Source: an uncultured Sterolibacteriaceae bacterium
GTDB taxonomy: Bacteria > Pseudomonadota > Gammaproteobacteria > Burkholderiales > Rhodocyclaceae
Direction of reading: 5' to 3'
Length of the DNA: 64,000 nt
Assembly (NCBI GenBank): GCA_937888595.1
Contig: CALARK010000022.1
Location: 434,001 to 498,000 of the forward strand
Below, in pieces: positions 36,769 through 46,580 of the stretch. Both the position numbers and the translations under genes were made by a program. The notes under the pieces were generated by a model. It worked only from the letters and a program-made list of their open reading frames with translations. It was not told the origin of the DNA and searched no databases. Numbering within the stretch: the first letter of the stretch is position 1; every line of letters starts with the position of its first letter.

Positions 36769-37626
36769 CTATTCTGCGGTCGGCTGGCGGTCGATCGCCG
36801 TTTCCAGCAGCGCAAGGAAGTCCTGCTCGTCCCGGACCTGCGCCACCTCGGCCGAGGTGACGGTGTAGCCATGCGGGCGGGCGATGCTTTCGTAGCGCGG
36901 AATGCGCGAGTGGAAGAGATGTGGGAAGATCCAGCGCGTGAAATCGTCCGGGTCCGCCTGTGCGATATCTTCGAGGTGCCGCTCGGCGAGGTAGTGCGGC
37001 AGTTGTTCGGCGAGGAAGGCGGGGCGGAAGTAGAGCGGCTTCGGGTCGGATTGGGCGCGGCGGATCAGCTCCGCCTCTTCCGCGGGCGTCGTGACCTGGA
37101 TATAGAGGATCAGCGTGCTGGCGACGAGCTGCTCGATCACGGCGGGTTCCTCCAGTTCGCACAGGCTGCCGCCGACATCGTTCACGAAATGCGCGTAGCC
37201 ATAGATGTCGCGCGCCTTGCTCACGAAGTCCGGCACGTCGAACATCGCGGCGATCTCGCCGCTACGGTACATCGCCTGCCGGCGTGTGAATTCGTCGTAG
37301 GGAATACCGCCGCGCGCGGGGTCGCCGAGCTTGCCGACGAAGGTGAGCACCGGGCCGAGGTCGTCGATCTTGATGTTGTTCTTGATGTCGATCCAGTCGC
37401 GGCGCAGCAGGTCGCGCAGGAAGGGGACCTGCATCGCCTGCTGCTTGATCAGGTCGAGGATCGGCTCGTCGAGGTAGCGCTTGCCGATGCGGAAGTCCGC
37501 CGAGTAGTGGAACCAGTCGTGGCGGCGCAACAGCGACGACAGCCAGGTCTTGCCGACGCCCGACATGCCGAGCAGGGTGATCTTCTTGTGCTCCCACGCG
37601 CGGAAGCCGGCGACATCGAATTTCAT
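36769..37626 (-). CDS. P-loop ATPase of unknown role
   Basis: 285 aa. The Walker A motif is LLGMSGVGKTWLSSLLRR at residues 18-35; after it come conserved-looking segments HYSADFRIGKRYLDEPILD, DVPDFVSKARDIYGYAHFVNDVGGSLCEL and ILYIQVTTPAEEAELIRRAQSDPKPLYF. No second domain or membrane segment. It resembles kinase-like conserved hypotheticals rather than AAA+ proteins, but I cannot name the family. Convergent with slyD and divergent from the EamA gene. Confidence 0.8.
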   Translation of the reverse strand: MKFDVAGFRAWEHKKITLLGMSGVGKTWLSSLLRRHDWFHYSADFRIGKRYLDEPILDLIKQQAMQVPFLRDLLRRDWIDIKNNIKIDDLGPVLTFVGKLGDPARGGIPYDEFTRRQAMYRSGEIAAMFDVPDFVSKARDIYGYAHFVNDVGGSLCELEEPAVIEQLVASTLILYIQVTTPAEEAELIRRAQSDPKPLYFRPAFLAEQLPHYLAERHLEDIAQADPDDFTRWIFPHLFHSRIPRYESIARPHGYTVTSAEVAQVRDEQDFLALLETAIDRQPTAE

Positions 37627-37688
37627 GCCGCCATTATCGCCGAAGCAGGACGGTAAACTGCTTGGCCATTTAGAGCGAGGTTGCCCGC

Positions 37689-38579
37689 ATGTCGAGCCGC
37701 TGGCACGGTGTATTCTGGATCGTCCTTTCTTCGATCGGTTTCGGCGCGATGGCGATCTTTGCCAAGCTGGCCTACCGGGATGGCGTGTCGCTCCCGACCA
37801 TGCTGTTCCTGCGCTTCGCCATCGCCGGTGTGCTGCTGGCGGGCTGGGGCATTATGCGTGGCGTGCGCTGGCCGCGCGGCCGCAATCTGCTGTGGCTCGT
37901 CGGCATGGGCGGCATCGGCTATGTCGGCCAGTCTTTCAGCTACTTCGCCGCGTTGCAGTATGCGAGCGCGGGGCTCGTCGCCCTGCTGCTCTACCTCTAT
38001 CCCGCGATCGTGGTCGTGCTGTCCGCCCTCCTGTTCCGGCGCGCCATCGGTATCGGCCGCGGCTGGGCCGTGGCGGTCGCGCTGGCCGGCACGGCGCTGA
38101 CGGTCGGCGGCGATCTGCACAGCGAACTGCCCGGAATTCTGCTGGGCATTGCCTGTGCGTGCATCTATTCGGCCTACATCCTTGCGGGCGAAGGCGTGAT
38201 GCCGCGTGTCGGACCGCTGCCGGCGGCGACGGTGGTGATGCTGTCAGCGGCAGGGGTCTTCGGTGCGGCGTCCTGGTCGGCCGGTCCATCCTGGCCGGCG
38301 AGCTTCGGCGGATGGGCCGCCGTGCTCGCCATCGCTGTCTTCTCGACGTTGCTGGCGATCCTCGGTTTCTTCAAGGGCCTCGAAAAACTCGGAGCGGCAG
38401 ACGCCTCGACGCTATCCACGCTCGAACCGCTGGTAACGCTGACGCTGGCGGCGCTGGTACTGGGCGAAGAGGTCACCGCGATGCAGCTGGCCGGCGGTGC
38501 GTTGATTCTGGCCGCTGTGATCTACCTTGCGCGGGCGTCGTCCGCTACTACGACGGGCTTGCCAAGCCGACCGTCGTGA
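37689..38579 (+). CDS. EamA/DMT-family transporter
   Basis: 296 aa with ten hydrophobic helices in two EamA repeats (helix starts include WIVLSSIGFGAMAIFAKLAY and LGIACACIYSAYILAGEGV). Metabolite exporters of this family are inner-membrane proteins; the substrate is unknown. Its last 32 bases overlap the 3' end of murI on the other strand. Confidence 0.88.
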   Translation: MSSRWHGVFWIVLSSIGFGAMAIFAKLAYRDGVSLPTMLFLRFAIAGVLLAGWGIMRGVRWPRGRNLLWLVGMGGIGYVGQSFSYFAALQYASAGLVALLLYLYPAIVVVLSALLFRRAIGIGRGWAVAVALAGTALTVGGDLHSELPGILLGIACACIYSAYILAGEGVMPRVGPLPAATVVMLSAAGVFGAASWSAGPSWPASFGGWAAVLAIAVFSTLLAILGFFKGLEKLGAADASTLSTLEPLVTLTLAALVLGEEVTAMQLAGGALILAAVIYLARASSATTTGLPSRPS

Positions 38580-39330
38580 TGCGTGCGGCGAGTGCGTGCA
38601 GGCCGAGCGCGGGCAGGGCGGCGGCGAGATGCTCCGGCCGGGTGGTCGCCTGCAGGTGAAGGTGGCCGCCGGCATGGCTGTCGCTGCGCAGGCGCAGCAC
38701 CTGGCGGGCGACGGCCGCCGCGACATCGATGAGCTGGGCGCGTCCGGCGAGCAGCGGTTCGATCAGCGGTGCGAGGAAGGCGTAGTGGGTGCAGCCGAGC
38801 ACGATGCGGTCGACGCCGGTATCGAGCAGCGGCGAGATCTTGGCCGCGATTTCCGCGCGAAAGGCCGGCGTGTCGGGCTGCAGGGTCTCGACGTGCGTCG
38901 CCCAGCCGGGGCAGGGCACGATGTCGACGTGGACATGTCCGGCATGCGTGTCGATCAGATGGGCGAGGCGTTTGCTCTTCGCGGTGGTTTCCGTCGCCAG
39001 CACGGCGATCCTTCGGCTGCTCGAGCCGGCCGCGGCCGGCTTGACGCCGGGTTCGACGCCCACGACGGGAATATTAGGGAGGTGTTCGCGCAAGGCCTGG
39101 ATCGCCGTCGTGGTGGCCGTGTTGCACGCCACCACGATCAGGTCGCAGCCTTGGTCTGCCAGATGCCGCCCGATAGCCAGCACGCGGCCGGTGACGAAAC
39201 CATCGGGCTTGTCGCCGTAGGGAACGTGGGCCGTGTCGGCCAGGTAGATCAGGTCGGCCTTCGGCAACTCGTGGGCGATGGCGGCCAGGACGGACAATCC
39301 GCCCAGCCCTGAATCGAATACTCCGATCAT
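38548..39330 (-). CDS. murI: Glutamate racemase
   Basis: 260 aa. Makes D-glutamate for peptidoglycan without a cofactor. N-terminal IGVFDSGLGGLSVL; the two catalytic cysteines are C69 in VVACNTATTTAI and the Cys of VLGCTHYAFL near residue 180. A dispersed repeat lies three bases upstream of the ATG, so no Shine-Dalgarno is visible; translation may depend on coupling to fumA, which stops 31 bases upstream. Confidence 0.95.
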   Translation of the reverse strand: MIGVFDSGLGGLSVLAAIAHELPKADLIYLADTAHVPYGDKPDGFVTGRVLAIGRHLADQGCDLIVVACNTATTTAIQALREHLPNIPVVGVEPGVKPAAAGSSSRRIAVLATETTAKSKRLAHLIDTHAGHVHVDIVPCPGWATHVETLQPDTPAFRAEIAAKISPLLDTGVDRIVLGCTHYAFLAPLIEPLLAGRAQLIDVAAAVARQVLRLRSDSHAGGHLHLQATTRPEHLAAALPALGLHALAARITTVGLASPS

Positions 39331-39333
39331 CGA

Positions 39334-39355
39334 AAAGTCGGCGCTGGCAGGACGG
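39334..39355 (+). repeat. Dispersed 22-bp repeat between fumA and murI
   Basis: Fills most of the 31-base gap. Read toward murI it ends GCCGACTTTTCG and then the ATG. Confidence 0.75.
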
Positions 39356-39361
39356 CGCTGG

Positions 39362-40885
39362 CTAGGCTGTCACGACCGGAATCTTGCCGATCCGCGCCTG
39401 CCATTCCTGCGGGCCGGTCTGGTGTACCGAGGTGCCGGTCGAATCGACGGCCACGGTGACCGGCATGTCCTTGACCTCGAACTCGTAGATCGCCTCCATG
39501 CCGAGGTCGGGGAAGCCGACGACCTTGGCGCCCTTGATCGCCTTGGCCACGAGGTAGGCGGCGCCGCCGACGGCCATGAGATAGGCCGACTTGTGCTTGC
39601 GGATCGCCTCGATGGCGACCGGGCCGCGCTCGGCCTTGCCGACCATCGAGATCAGGCCGGTCTGCGCCAGCATCATCTCGGTGAACTTGTCCATGCGCGT
39701 GGCGGTGGTGGGGCCGGCGGGGCCGACCACCTCATCGCGCACCGGATCGACGGGGCCGACGTAGTAGATGACGCGGTTGGTGAAGTCGACGGGCAGTTTC
39801 TCGCCCTTGGCCAGCATGTCCTGAATGCGCTTGTGCGCGGCGTCGCGGCCGGTGAGCATCTTGCCGTTCAGGAGCAGCGTCTGACCGGGCTTCCATGATG
39901 CGACTTCCGCCGGCGTCAGCGTGTCGAGGTTGACGCGCGTCGAGGTCTCGGTGTTCGGTTGCCACGATACCTGCGGCCATTGGTCGAGGTTCGGCGGTTC
40001 CAGCTTCGCCGGGCCGCTGCCATCAAGGTGGAAATGCACGTGGCGCGTCGCGGCGCAATTCGGGATCATCGCCACCGGCAGGCTCGCGGCGTGCGTCGGG
40101 TAATCCATGATCTTGACGTCGAGCACGGTAGTCAGGCCGCCGAGGCCCTGCGCACCGATACCGAGCGCGTTGACCTTTTCGAGCAGTTCGAGACGCAGTT
40201 CCTCGATGCGATTCGAGGGGCCGCGGGCCTTCAGTTCGTCGATGTCGACGGGCGCCATCAGCGACTCCTTGGCCAGCAGCATCGCCTTCTCGGGCGTGCC
40301 GCCGATGCCGATGCCGAGGATGCCCGGCGGGCACCAGCCGGCGCCCATGGTCGGCACGGTCTTGAGCACCCAGTCGACGATCGAGTCGGAGGGGTTGAGC
40401 ATGACCATCTTCGACTTGTTCTCCGATCCGCCGCCCTTGGCGGCGCAGATCACCTCGACGTGGTCGCCCGCCACCATTTCGTAATGCACCACCGCCGGCG
40501 TGTTGTCCCTGCTGTTCTGGCGCTTCCCGGCCGGGTCGAGCAGCACCGAGGCGCGCAGCTTGTTGTCCGGGTGGTTGTAGGCGCGCCGCACGCCCTCATC
40601 GACCATCTCCTGGATCGACAGGGTGGCGTCCCATCTGGCGTTCATGCCGATCTTGAGGAAGACCACGGCGATGCCCGTGTCCTGGCAGATCGGCCGCCGG
40701 CCTTCGGCGCACAACCGCGAGTTGGTCAGGATCTGCGCGATGGCATCCTTCGCTGCGGGTGATTCCTCGCGTTCATAGGCACGGCCGAGGGCCGTGATGT
40801 AGTCGAGCGGATGGTAGTAGCTGATGAACTGGAAGGCATCGGCGATGGAGGCGATGAAGTCCTCCTGCTGGATGGGTTTGGACAT
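39362..40885 (-). CDS. fumA: Fumarate hydratase, class I (4Fe-4S)
   Basis: 507 aa from the ATG at 40885 (MSKPIQQEDFIASIADAFQF), preceded by GAGGGA. Converts fumarate and malate in the TCA cycle. The cluster-binding cysteines lie in PICQDTG, MIPNCAATRH and GAGWCPPG; the C-terminal beta domain has VVGPAGPTTATRMDKF. Class I enzymes are oxygen-sensitive. First gene of a short fumA-murI unit. Confidence 0.95.
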   Translation of the reverse strand: MSKPIQQEDFIASIADAFQFISYYHPLDYITALGRAYEREESPAAKDAIAQILTNSRLCAEGRRPICQDTGIAVVFLKIGMNARWDATLSIQEMVDEGVRRAYNHPDNKLRASVLLDPAGKRQNSRDNTPAVVHYEMVAGDHVEVICAAKGGGSENKSKMVMLNPSDSIVDWVLKTVPTMGAGWCPPGILGIGIGGTPEKAMLLAKESLMAPVDIDELKARGPSNRIEELRLELLEKVNALGIGAQGLGGLTTVLDVKIMDYPTHAASLPVAMIPNCAATRHVHFHLDGSGPAKLEPPNLDQWPQVSWQPNTETSTRVNLDTLTPAEVASWKPGQTLLLNGKMLTGRDAAHKRIQDMLAKGEKLPVDFTNRVIYYVGPVDPVRDEVVGPAGPTTATRMDKFTEMMLAQTGLISMVGKAERGPVAIEAIRKHKSAYLMAVGGAAYLVAKAIKGAKVVGFPDLGMEAIYEFEVKDMPVTVAVDSTGTSVHQTGPQEWQARIGKIPVVTA

Positions 40886-40929
40886 GGCGATTTCCCTCTG
40901 GTTTTGTTTTATGTATTTCAGTGCGAAGC

Positions 40930-41457
40930 TCAGTGAGGCGTTCTGTGGCTGATGGCCAGCGTCTGCATCATGATCTTGTCCGTCCAGGCGACCGCCAGCG
41001 CCGACACGAGGAAGGATGCGTGGATCGCGATCTGGGCGATGATGACACGGTCCTCCATCTGGGGCGCGTTGATGAAGGTGCGCAGCAGGTGGATCGACGA
41101 GATGCTGATCAGCGCGACGGCGAGCTTGACCTTGAGCACCCCGGCATTGACGTGCGACAGCCATTCCGGCTGGTCCGGGTTGCCCTCGAGGTCGAGCTTG
41201 GAGACGAAGGTCTCGTAGCCGCCGATGATGACCATGATGAGCAGGTTGGCGATCATGACCACGTCGATCAGGCCCAGCACGATCAGCATCACCTCGACCT
41301 CGGTCAACTCTCCGGCCTTGGTGATCAGGTGGGCCAGTTCGTGCATGAACTGGTAGACATAGACGCCCTGGGCGAGGATCAGGCCGACGTACAGGGGGGC
41401 CTGCAACCAGCGGCTCCAGAAGATGAAGTGTTCCAGGGCTTTGACGGTCTTTTGCAT
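40930..41457 (-). CDS. UPF0114/YqhA-family inner-membrane protein
   Basis: 175 aa with about four TM helices (APLYVGLILAQGVYVYQF, EVMLIVLGLIDVVMIANLLIMV, VKLAVALISISSIHLLRTF and IAIHASFLVSALAVAWTDKI). GGYETFVSKLD after the second helix pair is the family hallmark. Function is unknown in the whole family. Located 44 bases upstream of fumA on the same strand. Confidence 0.88.
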   Translation of the reverse strand: MQKTVKALEHFIFWSRWLQAPLYVGLILAQGVYVYQFMHELAHLITKAGELTEVEVMLIVLGLIDVVMIANLLIMVIIGGYETFVSKLDLEGNPDQPEWLSHVNAGVLKVKLAVALISISSIHLLRTFINAPQMEDRVIIAQIAIHASFLVSALAVAWTDKIMMQTLAISHRTPH

Positions 41458-41706
41458 GGTCAGGCTTTCAGGGATCTCGATAGGCGTCGAATTCTACACG
41501 TGCGATATTGCCGCCTTCCCGCGCCCGGCCGCGCTTGGAAGGCGCGATTTGCGTAAGTGGCATGTAAGATTAATCGGCTGTAATAAGCGGCTAAAATCAG
41601 AACCAAACAAAGCCGTCCGACCGCTGGGAGTAGCGGGAGAGGGCGGCTGTTTTATCCGGCAGTCCAACGCCACTTTTCAAACGTCATTGCGAGAGGAGAA
41701 GTCTCA

Positions 41707-43689
41707 ATGAGCGCCATCGAATCGGTCATGCAGGAAAGCCGCGTCTTTCCGCCTTCCGAAGAGACCGTCAAGAAAGCCACCATTTCCGGCATGGCCGCCT
41801 ACGAGGCCCTGTGCAAGGAAGCCGAGCAGGACTATACGGGCTACTGGGGGCGCCTGGCCAAGGAGCACGTCGTCTGGAAGGAGCCTTTCAACACGGTGCT
41901 CGACGAGTCCAATGCGCCGTTCTACAAGTGGTTCCCGGACGGCAAACTGAACGTTTCCTACAACTGCCTCGACAAGAACGTCGAAGCCGGCCTCGGCGAC
42001 AAGGTTGCCCTGATCTTCGAAGCGGATGACGGTTCCGTCACCAAGGTCACCTACAAGGACCTGCTGACCCGCGTCAACAAGTTTGCCAATGCCCTGCGCG
42101 CCAGCGGCATCAAGAAGGGCGACCGCATCCTGATCTACGTCGCGATGTCCGTCGAAGGCATTGTTGCCATGCAGGCCTGCGCCCGCATCGGCGCGATCCA
42201 CTCCGTCGTGTTCGGCGGCTTCTCTGCCAAGTCGCTCGAGGAGCGCATCCTCGACGCCGGCGCCGTTGCCGTCATCACCATGGACGAGCAGTGTCGCGGC
42301 GGCAAGTCGATTCCGCTCAAGCCGGCCGTCGATGAGGCGCTGAACCTGGCCCAGGGCCATCAGGTCAAGAACGTGTTCGTCATCAAGCGCACCGGCGGTG
42401 CCTGCAACATGGTTGCCGGCCGCGACGTGTGGTATCACGAAGTCTCCGCCAGCCAGCCCGACACCTGCGAACCCGAGTGGGTCGAAGCCGAACACCCACT
42501 GTTCCTGCTGTACACCTCCGGCTCCACCGGCAAGCCGAAGGGCGTCCAGCACTCCACCGGCGGCTACCTGCTGCATGCCATCCTGACGATGCGCTGGACC
42601 TTCGACATCAAGAAGGACGACGTGTTCTGGTGTACGGCCGACATCGGCTGGGTGACGGGTCACACCTACATCACCTACGGCCCGCTGGCCTGTGGTGCGA
42701 CCGAGATTGTCTTCGAATCCGTGCCGACCTATCCGGACGCCGGCCGCTTCTGGAAGATGATCCAGGACCACAAGGTCAGCATCTTCTATACCGCCCCGAC
42801 GGCGATCCGCTCGCTGATCAAGGCCTCGGAAACCACCCCGACCACCCATCCGCGCAACTACGACCTCAAGTCGCTGCGCATCCTCGGTTCGGTCGGCGAG
42901 CCGATCAACCCCGAAGCCTGGATGTGGTACTACGACAATGTCGGCGGTAGCCGCTGCCCGATCGTCGATACCTTCTGGCAGACCGAGACCGGCGGCCACA
43001 TGATCACCCCGCTGCCGGGCGCGACGCCGCTGGTGCCGGGTTCCTGCACGCTGCCCTTCCCCGGCATCCAGGCCGCCATCGTCGATGAGACCGGTGCCGA
43101 CGTGCCGTGGGGCAACGGTGGCTTCCTCGTCGTCAAGAAGCCCTGGCCGTCGATGATCCGCACCATCTGGGGCGATCCCGAGCGCTTCGTCAAGTCCTAC
43201 TACCCTGTCGATTTCGGCGGCAAGCTCTACCTCGCCGGCGACGGCGCGGTGCGCGACGCCAAGACCGGCTACTTCACGATCATGGGCCGCATCGACGACG
43301 TGCTGAACGTTTCCGGTCACCGCATGGGTACCATGGAGATCGAGTCCGCGCTGGTCGCCAACCCGCTGGTGGCGGAAGCCGCCGTCGTGGGCCGTCCCGA
43401 CGACCTGACCGGCGAGGCCATCTGCGCCTTCGTCGTGCTCAAGCAGGCCCGTCCGTCCGGCGAGGATGCCAAGAAGATCGCCAACGAGCTGCGCAACTGG
43501 GTCGGCAAGGAAATCGGCCCGATCGCCAAGCCGAAGGACATCCGTTTCGGCGACAACCTGCCGAAGACGCGTTCGGGCAAGATCATGCGTCGCCTGCTGC
43601 GTTCGCTCGCCAAGGGCGAAGAGGTCACGCAGGATACGTCGACACTAGAAAACCCCGCGATTCTGGATCAGCTCAAACAGGGTATCTGA
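41707..43689 (+). CDS. acs: Acetyl-CoA synthetase
   Basis: 660 aa, standard length. Activates acetate with ATP and CoA through acetyl-AMP. P-loop [16 protein letters not shown], adenylation signatures [20 protein letters not shown] and [15 protein letters not shown], and near the C terminus the acetylation-controlled lysine in [15 protein letters not shown]. The 249-base gap upstream has room for regulation; I see no certain promoter. Ended by a strong terminator. Confidence 0.97.
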   Translation: MSAIESVMQESRVFPPSEETVKKATISGMAAYEALCKEAEQDYTGYWGRLAKEHVVWKEPFNTVLDESNAPFYKWFPDGKLNVSYNCLDKNVEAGLGDKVALIFEADDGSVTKVTYKDLLTRVNKFANALRASGIKKGDRILIYVAMSVEGIVAMQACARIGAIHSVVFGGFSAKSLEERILDAGAVAVITMDEQCRGGKSIPLKPAVDEALNLAQGHQVKNVFVIKRTGGACNMVAGRDVWYHEVSASQPDTCEPEWVEAEHPLFLLYTSGSTGKPKGVQHSTGGYLLHAILTMRWTFDIKKDDVFWCTADIGWVTGHTYITYGPLACGATEIVFESVPTYPDAGRFWKMIQDHKVSIFYTAPTAIRSLIKASETTPTTHPRNYDLKSLRILGSVGEPINPEAWMWYYDNVGGSRCPIVDTFWQTETGGHMITPLPGATPLVPGSCTLPFPGIQAAIVDETGADVPWGNGGFLVVKKPWPSMIRTIWGDPERFVKSYYPVDFGGKLYLAGDGAVRDAKTGYFTIMGRIDDVLNVSGHRMGTMEIESALVANPLVAEAAVVGRPDDLTGEAICAFVVLKQARPSGEDAKKIANELRNWVGKEIGPIAKPKDIRFGDNLPKTRSGKIMRRLLRSLAKGEEVTQDTSTLENPAILDQLKQGI

Positions 43690-43722
43690 TCCGGAAGAGA
43701 ACCGGAGGAGGAGTCAAAGAAG

Positions 43723-43760
43723 AAAAAAGGCACCCGCCACAAGCGGGTGCCTTTTGTTTT
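43723..43760 (+). terminator. Terminator after acs
   Basis: Stem AAAAGGCACCCGC/GCGGGTGCCTTTT (13 bp), loop CACAA, then GTTTTG. Confidence 0.92.
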
Positions 43761-43795
43761 GTCCGCGGCGTTTTGTCCGCCGGTCGTCTGCGCTG

Positions 43796-43817
43796 CCGTC
43801 CTGCCGGCGCCGACTTT
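43796..43817 (-). repeat. Dispersed 22-bp repeat between acs and the GGDEF-EAL gene
   Basis: Ends three bases before the stop codon of the convergent PAS-GGDEF-EAL gene. Confidence 0.75.
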
Positions 43818-43820
43818 TGC

Positions 43821-45560
43821 CTAGTCGCCTCCTGCGGCTGGCCATCTTTTCAGGAAGGGAATCACTTCGTCCGCCGGGAGCGGGCGGCTGTAGAGATAGC
43901 CCTGCAGCATGTCGCAGCCCAGCTGGTTCAGCCGGTCCCGCTGGCCTTCGGTTTCGACGCCCTCGGCGACCAGTTCCAGGCCGAGGTTGTGCCCGAGCGC
44001 GATGGTCGCCGAGCAGATGGCGTGGTCGTCGCGGCTGGTTTCGATTTCCTGCACGAAGCTGCGATCGAGCTTCAAGCGATGAACCGGCAAATGCTTGAGA
44101 TAGGACAGCGAGGAGTAACCGGTGCCGAAGTCGTCGATCGACAGGACGATGCCCATGTCGGACAACTGCTCGAGAATGGCGATGGTGGCGGCCGGATTCT
44201 GCATCGCCGTCGATTCGGTGATTTCCAGTTCCAGGTCGGTCGGCTTCAGGTCGTAGCAGGCCAGCGCGCCGTGGACCACGAAAGGCAGGTCGCTGTGACG
44301 TAGCTGCTGGGCCGACAGATTGACGGCTACCCGGATGTCGGCGAGGCCGGCATCGCGGAACATGCGCAGGTGGCGGCACGATTCCCAGAACACCCAGTCG
44401 CCGAGGGGCTGGATCAGGCCGGTGTCTTCGGCCACCGGAATGAACTTGTTCGGCGGGATGACGCCCCACTCCGGATGGAACCAGCGGGCCAGCGCTTCCA
44501 GTCCGATGATGCGATTGCTGGCGACGTGCAGCTGCGGCTGGAAATAAAGTCGGAATTCATGTTGCACACCGAGCCGGGCACCTTCGATGGCCTGGCGCAA
44601 GCCGTTTTCCAGCTGCATGCGCTCGCTGGCAGCCACGTTCATGCCCTCGGCGAAGAACTGGAAATTGTCCCGGCCCTGGGCCTTGGCGTGATACATGGCC
44701 TGGTCCGCATTCTTCAGCAGTGTCGCGGCATCGTTGCCGTCACCGGGGAACAGCGTGATGCCGATACTGGGTGTCGCATAGAGCGTGTGGCCCTCGACGA
44801 GATAGCTGTCGGCCAGGTTGCGCTTGAGCTTGCTGGCGACGCCGGTGACGGAGAGGGCGTTCTCGACGTCGGGGAGCACGACGACGAATTCATCCCCACC
44901 CAGCCGGGCGACGATATCGCTGGCACGCATCGTGTCGCGCAGCCGCTGCGCGACCACCTTGAGCAGGTGGTCGCCTACCGCGTGCCCCAACGAATCGTTC
45001 ACGCTCTTGAAGCGATCGAGATCGATCAGCATCACGGCGACCTGGACGTCATCCCGCAGGGCATTGCTCAATGCCTGCGGCAGCAGCGAGTCGATGGCCG
45101 CACGGTTGTACAACTGGGTCAGGGCGTCGAAGTGCGCCATGTAGGCCAGCTTGGCCGCGGCCTCGGCGGTTTCAGAAAGATCGGCGAAATGGGCGACGAA
45201 ATTCTGGATCGCCCCCGCCTCGTCGCGGACGACGGATACCGTCATCCATTTGGGATAGAGGGTGCCGTCCTTCGCGCGATCCCACATTTCACCCTGCCAG
45301 ACATCGTCGCGCAGCAGGGATTGCCAGAATTTCCGATAATCATCGGGACCATGTTTTCCGGAAGCCAGGATGCGCGGGTTCTTGCCGCGCACTTCGTCGA
45401 GGGTGTATCCGGTCAGGCGGGTGAATTCCGCATTGATTTCGACGATGCGGTTTTCATGGTCGGTGATGAGGATGGCTTCGCCGCTTCTTGCCAGTACATG
45501 CTCCAGCATGCGCAGCCGGGCTGAGAGTGCGGTCGGGTCGGCGGGCTGGCAAAGGTTCAT
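43821..45560 (-). CDS. PAS-GGDEF-EAL cyclic-di-GMP enzyme
   Basis: 579 aa, no TM helix, so cytoplasmic. A single PAS domain (residues 17-135), GGDEF with RLGGDEFVVVL, and EAL with GLEALARWFHPEWG, EITES, DDFGTGYSS, KLDRSF and AEGVET. Both active sites look intact. Convergent with acs. Confidence 0.93.
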   Translation of the reverse strand: MNLCQPADPTALSARLRMLEHVLARSGEAILITDHENRIVEINAEFTRLTGYTLDEVRGKNPRILASGKHGPDDYRKFWQSLLRDDVWQGEMWDRAKDGTLYPKWMTVSVVRDEAGAIQNFVAHFADLSETAEAAAKLAYMAHFDALTQLYNRAAIDSLLPQALSNALRDDVQVAVMLIDLDRFKSVNDSLGHAVGDHLLKVVAQRLRDTMRASDIVARLGGDEFVVVLPDVENALSVTGVASKLKRNLADSYLVEGHTLYATPSIGITLFPGDGNDAATLLKNADQAMYHAKAQGRDNFQFFAEGMNVAASERMQLENGLRQAIEGARLGVQHEFRLYFQPQLHVASNRIIGLEALARWFHPEWGVIPPNKFIPVAEDTGLIQPLGDWVFWESCRHLRMFRDAGLADIRVAVNLSAQQLRHSDLPFVVHGALACYDLKPTDLELEITESTAMQNPAATIAILEQLSDMGIVLSIDDFGTGYSSLSYLKHLPVHRLKLDRSFVQEIETSRDDHAICSATIALGHNLGLELVAEGVETEGQRDRLNQLGCDMLQGYLYSRPLPADEVIPFLKRWPAAGGD

Positions 45561-45709
45561 CTGATAAATACGGTTCCGGATAGCGAAAGCTTGAGTGTCC
45601 GGGATGGCGAAGCAGGGGTGATTTTATCCCCATTCTTTCGCTTGAGCCGGCCTGCCAGCGGGAGCAGGATAGGGGCCGTTTTCACGATTCATTCGCGTAG
45701 AGGTGCTTC

Positions 45710-45928
45710 ATGATCATCCAGTCGGTCGAGTTGGTGGCGCTGCCGGATGCGCCCACCTACCAGGAAAAAATCTATCGGGCCCATCTGGACACGGGCGAGG
45801 ACGTCGATCTGTTCCAGCAGCACTGGGATGTGCCGTTGCCGCCGGAGTCGCTGGTCGGGCTAACCCCAGAGGAAGCCCGCCGCCGCCGGGCCGAGAAGAT
45901 GCTTGCCGTCGCCGCGGGTGTTCATTGA
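45710..45928 (+). CDS. Small hypothetical protein
   Basis: 72 aa, acidic: MIIQSVELVALPDAPTYQEK, then a DVDLFQQHWDVPLPPESL segment and a basic RRRRAEK patch. AGAGG lies 8 bases upstream. No family recognised; codon use matches the host. Confidence 0.6.
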   Translation: MIIQSVELVALPDAPTYQEKIYRAHLDTGEDVDLFQQHWDVPLPPESLVGLTPEEARRRRAEKMLAVAAGVH

Positions 45929-45996
45929 CGCTCGGGTTCAAGCCGCGCAGGCCGCGGCCGTTAAGGAATCATCCGTAGCCTGCAGGGGGTATTACC

Positions 45997-46272
45997 GTGG
46001 TCGTGACGAACGCTCAACGCCATACTGCCATCGTGATTCGCAACGATGGCTGCAAAGTCACCCTCGTGCCGATGAAAAGTGGAAAGCTGTCGGCGCGTTC
46101 CATCAGCTTCGCCGAGTTCCGCGCCGAATGGCGGGAAACCGGCTACTCGCTCGCTGCCGCATTGACGACATTCCTGTCGCACGTCATGAAGCGGGGCGCT
46201 TCGCTCGAGGCGGCGCGCGGCCTGGAGCGACTCGCTGCGCGGGACCGCTTCGTCGTCGCCAGCCTGTTCTGA
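45997..46272 (+). CDS. Small hypothetical protein
   Basis: 91 aa, GTG start after AGGGGG. Soluble and basic, with a helical C terminus (FLSHVMKRGASLEAARGLERL). No family recognised. Confidence 0.6.
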   Translation: MVVTNAQRHTAIVIRNDGCKVTLVPMKSGKLSARSISFAEFRAEWRETGYSLAAALTTFLSHVMKRGASLEAARGLERLAARDRFVVASLF

Positions 46273-46317
46273 CCGACTCGGGGGCGTGCGGCGACACACC
46301 TTGGAAATCGATCGGCA

Positions 46318-46339
46318 CCGTTCCGTCAGCGCCGACTTT
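46318..46339 (-). repeat. Dispersed 22-bp repeat between two small genes
   Basis: CCGTTCCGTCAGCGCCGACT then TT, two changes from consensus, 19 bases from the stop at 46359. Confidence 0.65.
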
Positions 46340-46358
46340 TGCTGCTGATGCGCCCGTA

Positions 46359-46580
46359 TCAGGCTGCGGGTTCGACCTCGGCAATCGGCTTCATCCCGCG
46401 CTGGGCACCGAATGCCTCGGCCGCCTGCCTGGCACTTCCCAGCTTGTTGCAGGCCTCCAGCACTTCGTAGCGAGTGATGCGGGCGTCCGTCATGTTGATG
46501 CCGAACAGTTCGATCAATGACTGATCGAACTCGTTGACGATCTTCAAGCTTTCAAATTTCCCGACTTTGGTCATGTTCAT
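46359..46580 (-). CDS. Small hypothetical protein
   Basis: 73 aa: MNMTKVGKFESLKIVNEFDQ, then LFGINMTDARITRYEVLEAC and a short tail. GAGAGG precedes the ATG. It may be a small regulator, since the residues 30-60 are HTH-like in hydropathy, but no family is recognised. It marks the left border of the AT-rich islet. Confidence 0.6.
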   Translation of the reverse strand: MNMTKVGKFESLKIVNEFDQSLIELFGINMTDARITRYEVLEACNKLGSARQAAEAFGAQRGMKPIAEVEPAA

